Below, in pieces: positions 8,461 to 11,511 of a DNA stretch of 11,511 nt. Made by a program: the position numbers and the translations under genes. This DNA is from Euperipatoides rowelli. Taxonomy: Eukaryota; Onychophora; Udeonychophora; Euonychophora; Peripatopsidae. The notes below the pieces were generated by a model. The model was not told where the DNA came from. It ran no database searches and was given only the letters and a program-made list of their open reading frames with translations. Location: the NCBI GenBank assembly GCA_003024985.2, contig PXIH01S0030899.1; one strand, written 5' to 3'. Each line of letters begins with the position of its first letter. The stretch's first letter is position 1.

Positions 8461-9778
8461 TTTCTTCTTTTATTTCTGAAATTTCATTAGATTCAAATTT
8501 TTAAAAGAAAAGGTGGTGCACAGGAGTTAAAAAGATGACCTTAATATATTTTTTTAATATTATTTACAGTATATATTTCTTGAAAGCTCAAAAAATTTTC
8601 ATATGTTTTTCTCAAGATAAGAAACATATACTTACAATGGAGAATTTAAATGTTTTGAACTGGATCAAAACTATTTTTAAGAAATTTTGAAGTGTGGTAA
8701 AAATAATTAAAACCTAATAAATCATAAAAAGCATTATCATTTTTCCAAGACGAAAAAAAAATTTGAATAGGTAATTAAAAAAAAAAAAAATTCCATATAT
8801 ACATTTTAGTGAGGAGTTAAACATTACCTATATACTTTTATATTGTTTTTACTTTTTTAACATTTTTTTTTTAAAAAATTGCAGTTAAAGTACCGTATAT
8901 CATTTTGACTTACATAGTTTTTTTTTTTTTGCTTTTGCTTGTGAAAGCAATGATGAATATAATATAAAAATATATCAAAGTACCGTATCATGAGAAAGAT
9001 GTGGATATAAGTAGTTATCAGTGGGTGTGTGTAAAAGTGTTCAAGTTTGTGGAGGCATTATAAAATTATTATAAATATTTAGTTTTATTAATATTTGAAT
9101 TCTGATAATATTAGATATACAGTAGATATCAAATAATATATTTTCCATGATAGATATATGAGTAAATTATTGTTGTTTAATCTTTACAGTTTGAAGCACA
9201 ATAATCTTGAGCTTTTACACTTTTCAGCTCAATATTTTTTATGTTGTATATTTGAGTTATCCTTTGGGAACACAGATGGTTAACAATTTAATGTGCAAAT
9301 TCCTGTATACTGTGTATTTAAAAATATAGAGTTGTTTAAGGCAACCATAAAAGTCATTTGCCACTCCCTCATTAAAAGATAAATTGTGTTCTCCGAATTT
9401 TTCTGGTATCGTGAGGAAAGGACTACAAAGAAGTTAACTCAGTCACTTTTATGAATTTTATTGCATTTGGACCTCTAAAATTTAAGATTTTAATAAGGAG
9501 CATATATGTGATGATAATCAACTCCAAGGTTGATGAAAACATTGTTAGTTCCTGTACATGCCAATTATCCAAATCTCAACGATTAGAAGCTGTCTAACAT
9601 TGACATGGATTAAAGATATTTGTATTGAGTAAAATATGCATGAAGTTTATCTTTTTATTTTGACACTCTCACAAAAATAGTCCATGTCTTTCCCCTGTCT
9701 ATCTGCTTATTATGGGTGGAGAAGGAGGCATGAGAATTTTCTTAAATATAATCTGATTGAAGGTTATTTGAATTTAAT
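8461..9778. other. AT-rich intron sequence, nothing assigned
   Basis: Homopolymer-rich sequence without a supported exon. AAAGTACCGTAT occurs exactly at 8888-8899 and 8978-8989, 90 bp apart, but the flanks do not align. A small perfect stem, TTGCTTT/AAAGCAA, lies near 8930-8950. A CAG-preceded open stretch near 9190-9280 was considered as an exon and rejected. Confidence 0.45.
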
Positions 9779-9835
9779 TACAGTAAAATTTTGTTATCCG
9801 GCACATAATCAACTGGAATGTTTTATTTAACTGTA
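9779..9835 (+). mobile_element. Pogo/Tigger-like terminus or very short MITE remnant
   Basis: TA followed by CAGTAAAATTTTGTTATCCGG (from 9781) has the look of pogo/Tigger-type inverted termini, which often begin CAGT and carry TTATCCGG, and which insert at TA. At the other side, ATTTAACTGTA (9825-9835) is the inverse of TACAGTAAAAT with one mismatch, giving a 57-bp unit bounded by TA. The family resemblance is from memory. The element is either a heavily deleted MITE or a lone end with a chance partner. Confidence 0.35.
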
Positions 9836-9921
9836 TTTAAAACAATTAAAAAAATAATAAACTTATGATGAAAGTGTATTTGAAAACCTCAATAAATGAA
9901 AAATGTTAATACATTTCAATG

Positions 9922-9965
9922 TAGAGTAAAACCCATTACATGCAATGCATTCCTGCAAATGAAAA
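9922..9965 (+). mobile_element. Second possible Tigger-like terminal fragment
   Basis: TAGAGTAAAACCCATTACAT, then GCAATGCATTCCTGCAAATG and GAAAACATC, reads like a decayed pogo/Tigger end with the first C of CAGT changed to G after TA. It lies about 90 bp downstream of the other candidate end and in the same orientation. No inverted partner was found nearby. The call is tentative. Confidence 0.25.
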
Positions 9966-10444
9966 CATCAGAAAATAAATATAATAAAGACACCAAAAAT
10001 TAAACTATTGTGCAGATATGTATAGACTTTTATTCTTCATATTTTTCTAAAAAAATAACTTTAAACTCTGCTTTCAGAAATAAAAATGCAGAAAATTATT
10101 AGAAATTATTTTTCCTTACTATTTGGTCACTATATCTATCAAAAATTAGGTTTACATCTTATAATTGAAAAAATGTTACACCCTATAAACTTTGAAAAAT
10201 ATGATTAATTTTACACCAAATTTACAAGGATTGCTGGGGTGGACTTAAGTTACTTAACCCAGAAGGTGGGAGGTGCAAGTTTTATGGATTGTATTCAGAT
10301 GATATTTACATATAAAAATATCACAGAATCCAAAGATAAGACAATTCCTAAGAAAAAAATGTTAAAAGTTTATGCTAAAATAATTTAGTCACTGACAAAA
10401 CTACTGAGCCAGGTTTCAGAAAATGAAAGTATGTACAATACATC
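9966..10444. other. AT-rich intron sequence, nothing assigned
   Basis: There is no coding frame, inverted repeat or RNA-gene signature that I can name. The section near 10230-10280 (GCTGGGGTGGACTTAAG and CCCAGAAGGTGGGAGG) is briefly GC-richer, without further structure. Confidence 0.45.
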
Positions 10445-10591
10445 AAAAGTTTAAAAAAAAAAAGTCAGGATAGTCGTAACTAGGTTATGCCAACTGACTA
10501 ATCTGGCCAAGACATACTGTATATACCGGAAGTTGGGTTTGGTTAGTTCCAAGTTCGACTCCAGGTAGTAAAAAAAAAAAAAAGTTTAAAA
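10445..10591. repeat. Direct repeats AAAAGTTTAAAA flanking the SINE-like unit
   Basis: The 12-mer occurs at 10445-10456 and 10580-10591, exactly bracketing the unit that ends in the poly-A run. In a window this AT-rich, a chance 12-mer of only A and T plus one G is possible, but its placement at both expected ends is what a target-primed insertion would leave. Confidence 0.4.
10457..10579 (+). mobile_element. tRNA-derived SINE-like retrotransposon fragment with A-tail
   Basis: TGGCCAAGACA (10504-10514) fits the Pol III A box TRGYNNARNNG except at the last base. AGTTCGACTCC (10552-10562) fits the B box apart from its first base. The gap of 37 bases between them is in the usual range. A run of about 14 A begins at 10570, and AAAAGTTTAAAA occurs on both sides (10445-10456 and 10580-10591), as expected for a 12-bp target-site duplication. 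A tRNA cloverleaf is poorly kept: the T-stem has mismatches and the acceptor hardly pairs, so this is not a functional tRNA. About 45 bases before the A box are unexplained; they include an AGTCAG/CTGACT stem. The A/T-rich duplication could be chance. Confidence 0.45.
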
Positions 10592-10663
10592 TAACATAAA
10601 AATAAAATTTAGCATAATCATTACATTTTATTTTTATTGTGATGTTGCTTCATTACATAATCA

Positions 10664-10683
10664 ACTTGTAATTTATTTTCTAG
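10664..10683 (+). other. 3' splice acceptor of the SAAL1-like exon
   Basis: The sequence before the exon is pyrimidine-rich and T-dominated (ATTTATTTTCTAG) and ends in AG immediately before the first codon, GAA. An upstream ATAATCAAC at about 10658-10666 could supply the branch-point adenosine, but that part is inference. The acceptor phase fits the only open frame of the exon. Confidence 0.7.
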
Positions 10684-10763
10684 GAAATTGCTGTGGGGAT
10701 TCTTGGTAATATGGCTTGCAATCCTGTTATTTGTGAATTGATGTCAAAAAATGAAAAACTTAT
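10684..10763 (+). CDS. SAAL1: Internal exon of a SAAL1-like (serum amyloid A-like 1) armadillo-type protein gene
   Basis: This 80-bp exon is open in only one frame and encodes 26 full codons beginning EIAVGILGNMACNP and ending KNEKL, plus two bases of a split codon. Of the other two frames, one meets a stop within 10 codons and the other near the exon end. GILGNMAC followed a few residues later by IC closely resembles the conserved helical core of SAAL1 as I recall it from vertebrates; that match is from memory, not a search. SAAL1 is a nuclear, armadillo-like helical protein linked in mammals to cell proliferation; its biochemical role is poorly defined. The exon starts in phase 0 and ends in phase 2. 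It is flanked by a T-rich acceptor ending TTTTCTAG and a consensus donor GTAAGT. The rest of the gene lies outside the window on both sides. The main alternative is another ARM/HEAT-repeat protein with a similar helix. I am confident it is an exon and fairly confident of the family. Confidence 0.75.
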
Positions 10764-10769
10764 GTAAGT
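10764..10769 (+). other. 5' splice donor of the SAAL1-like exon
   Basis: GTAAGT follows exon bases ending TTAT. This is the full six-base U1 consensus and is a strong donor. It splits a codon after two bases (AT), so the next exon should begin by supplying the third base of an Ile or Met codon. Confidence 0.75.
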
Positions 10770-11511
10770 TCATTATTTTATTTAAATACATGTCTGAAGG
10801 GTAAAAAAAAAAATATATCAAACCATACAAATCAACTGTATTCTGTATATAGATTTTTTTTATCAAATGTTTTCTGCACTAGTTATACAAAATAATTATA
10901 TTCTATCCAGTTGTAAGAAAGCGTTCATCAATAGACTTGGTCTACCCATTCCTTTTTTTATCTAATGATACTCGATTGGATTAAGAAAATACACAGTCAT
11001 AATTATAACTTAATGAAAAAGAGATTATGGTACCATTGCAATATGAAAGAGGCGATGTAATGTGTAGCCTATTTTGAGACACAATGTAAGTGTACCAAAC
11101 TAAAAAAAATAGCCTTATTTATCCACCTCCTAACTTCTAAATGATGTAAATTTTTGTCCTAAATCTCTGCTGGACCTACTGTCCCCTGCTTTGAAATTCA
11201 CCCACTGTCTTAAAACAAAAATTATTTTACTAAATTTAAATATAGGCTACTAGTTGGTACCTACTATACTCAATATTTGCATAAGTAGCATAGTGGATAT
11301 CTTTAAATATATTACTTCAGCTATATATAAGTTGAGGAGCAAGCTCACATAGTGATCACAAGTTATTGAATTTTACATCATTTATATATTTTTAACTGAT
11401 CCATGTTTTATTTTAAAATAATATTTTCAAACTGTTAGTCTTTTGATCGGTATTTTTTTTTAAATTTTACTCTGCCGTTTTCATGAGTTCAAAGATGCAA
11501 TACATGAATAA
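10764..11511 (+). other. Start of the downstream intron of the SAAL1-like gene (partial)
   Basis: From the donor to the window end I see AT-rich sequence with scattered stops in all frames, several A/T homopolymers, and no acceptor followed by a convincing open frame. No repeat element is recognisable. The next SAAL1 exon is probably beyond the window. Confidence 0.5.

Larger units (their letters stand above)
1..10683 (+). other. Upstream intron of the SAAL1-like gene (partial, more than 10.6 kb)
   Basis: No sequence upstream of the exon reads as a plausible preceding SAAL1 exon in any + strand frame, so the stretch is best read as one large intron whose donor lies before the window. It is AT-rich and carries decayed transposons in both orientations, which are listed separately. 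The intron assignment follows from the exon call and from the absence of other exons. A small upstream exon missed by eye cannot be excluded. Confidence 0.55.

Noticed and set aside
9190-9285. Candidate exon after TCTTTACAG with a Leu/His-rich frame
   Set aside because: The frame after the AG is closed at once; the alternative frame needs a poor donor and does not match the SAAL1 segment expected before the EIAVGILGN exon.
10497-10570. Functional tRNA gene at the A/B box pair
   Set aside because: The T-stem has two mismatches, the acceptor stem does not pair, and an A-tail follows, so a SINE-like fragment fits better.
1-11511. CRISPR array, bacterial operon or viral genome
   Set aside because: There are no regularly spaced repeats with unique spacers, no long ORFs and no ribosome-binding-site-linked gene order; splice sites and LINE fossils indicate a eukaryotic intron.

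Overview
The window looks like animal (metazoan) nuclear DNA from an AT-rich, repeat-littered genome. It has no bacterial gene arrangement. It contains one short exon bounded by textbook GT/AG splice sites, decayed LINE and SINE-like retroelements, a MITE-like palindromic element and long poly-A/T runs. By eye it is about three-quarters A+T. An invertebrate, perhaps an arthropod, is my best guess, but the sequence does not settle the taxon.

The only intact coding sequence I can support is an 80-bp internal exon at 10684-10763 on the + strand. Its peptide contains EIAVGILGNMAC, which resembles the conserved armadillo-like core of SAAL1 (serum amyloid A-like 1). Everything before it (at least 10.68 kb) would be the preceding intron, and the remaining 0.75 kb is the start of the next intron. 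I found no other convincing exon.

Most of the readable history lies in the intron's transposon fossils. (1) A minus-strand LINE fossil spans about 2884-4390, with a possible ORF1 remnant to 4837. Reading down the minus strand it gives an APE-type endonuclease start (ISLNC, FQKTK, YGPNN, GDFN), then a gap where most of the reverse transcriptase is missing, then a degraded YxDD-like palm, thumb and C-terminal domain, ending at a stop codon. Stops, frameshifts and changed catalytic residues show that it is dead. (2) A purine-rich, T-poor block at about 900-1440 may be another LINE's ORF1/ORF2 junction on the + strand. (3) A MITE-like element at 5096-5441 has terminal inverted repeats and nested internal palindromes. 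(4) A tRNA-like Pol III unit with an A-tail and possible 12-bp target duplications lies at 10445-10591, immediately upstream of the exon. (5) Short pogo/Tigger-like termini lie at 9779-9835 and about 9922-9965. (6) Imperfect direct repeats about 296 bp apart lie in 2341-2720, and a hairpin-bearing tandem duplication lies at 46-118. (7) A compound trinucleotide microsatellite spans 8363-8460.

The remaining long stretches are AT-rich intron sequence with nothing I can name. I see no evidence of a new multi-gene system. The useful outputs are the SAAL1 exon, the LINE that is invisible to a simple ORF scan, and several uncatalogued candidate repeats.
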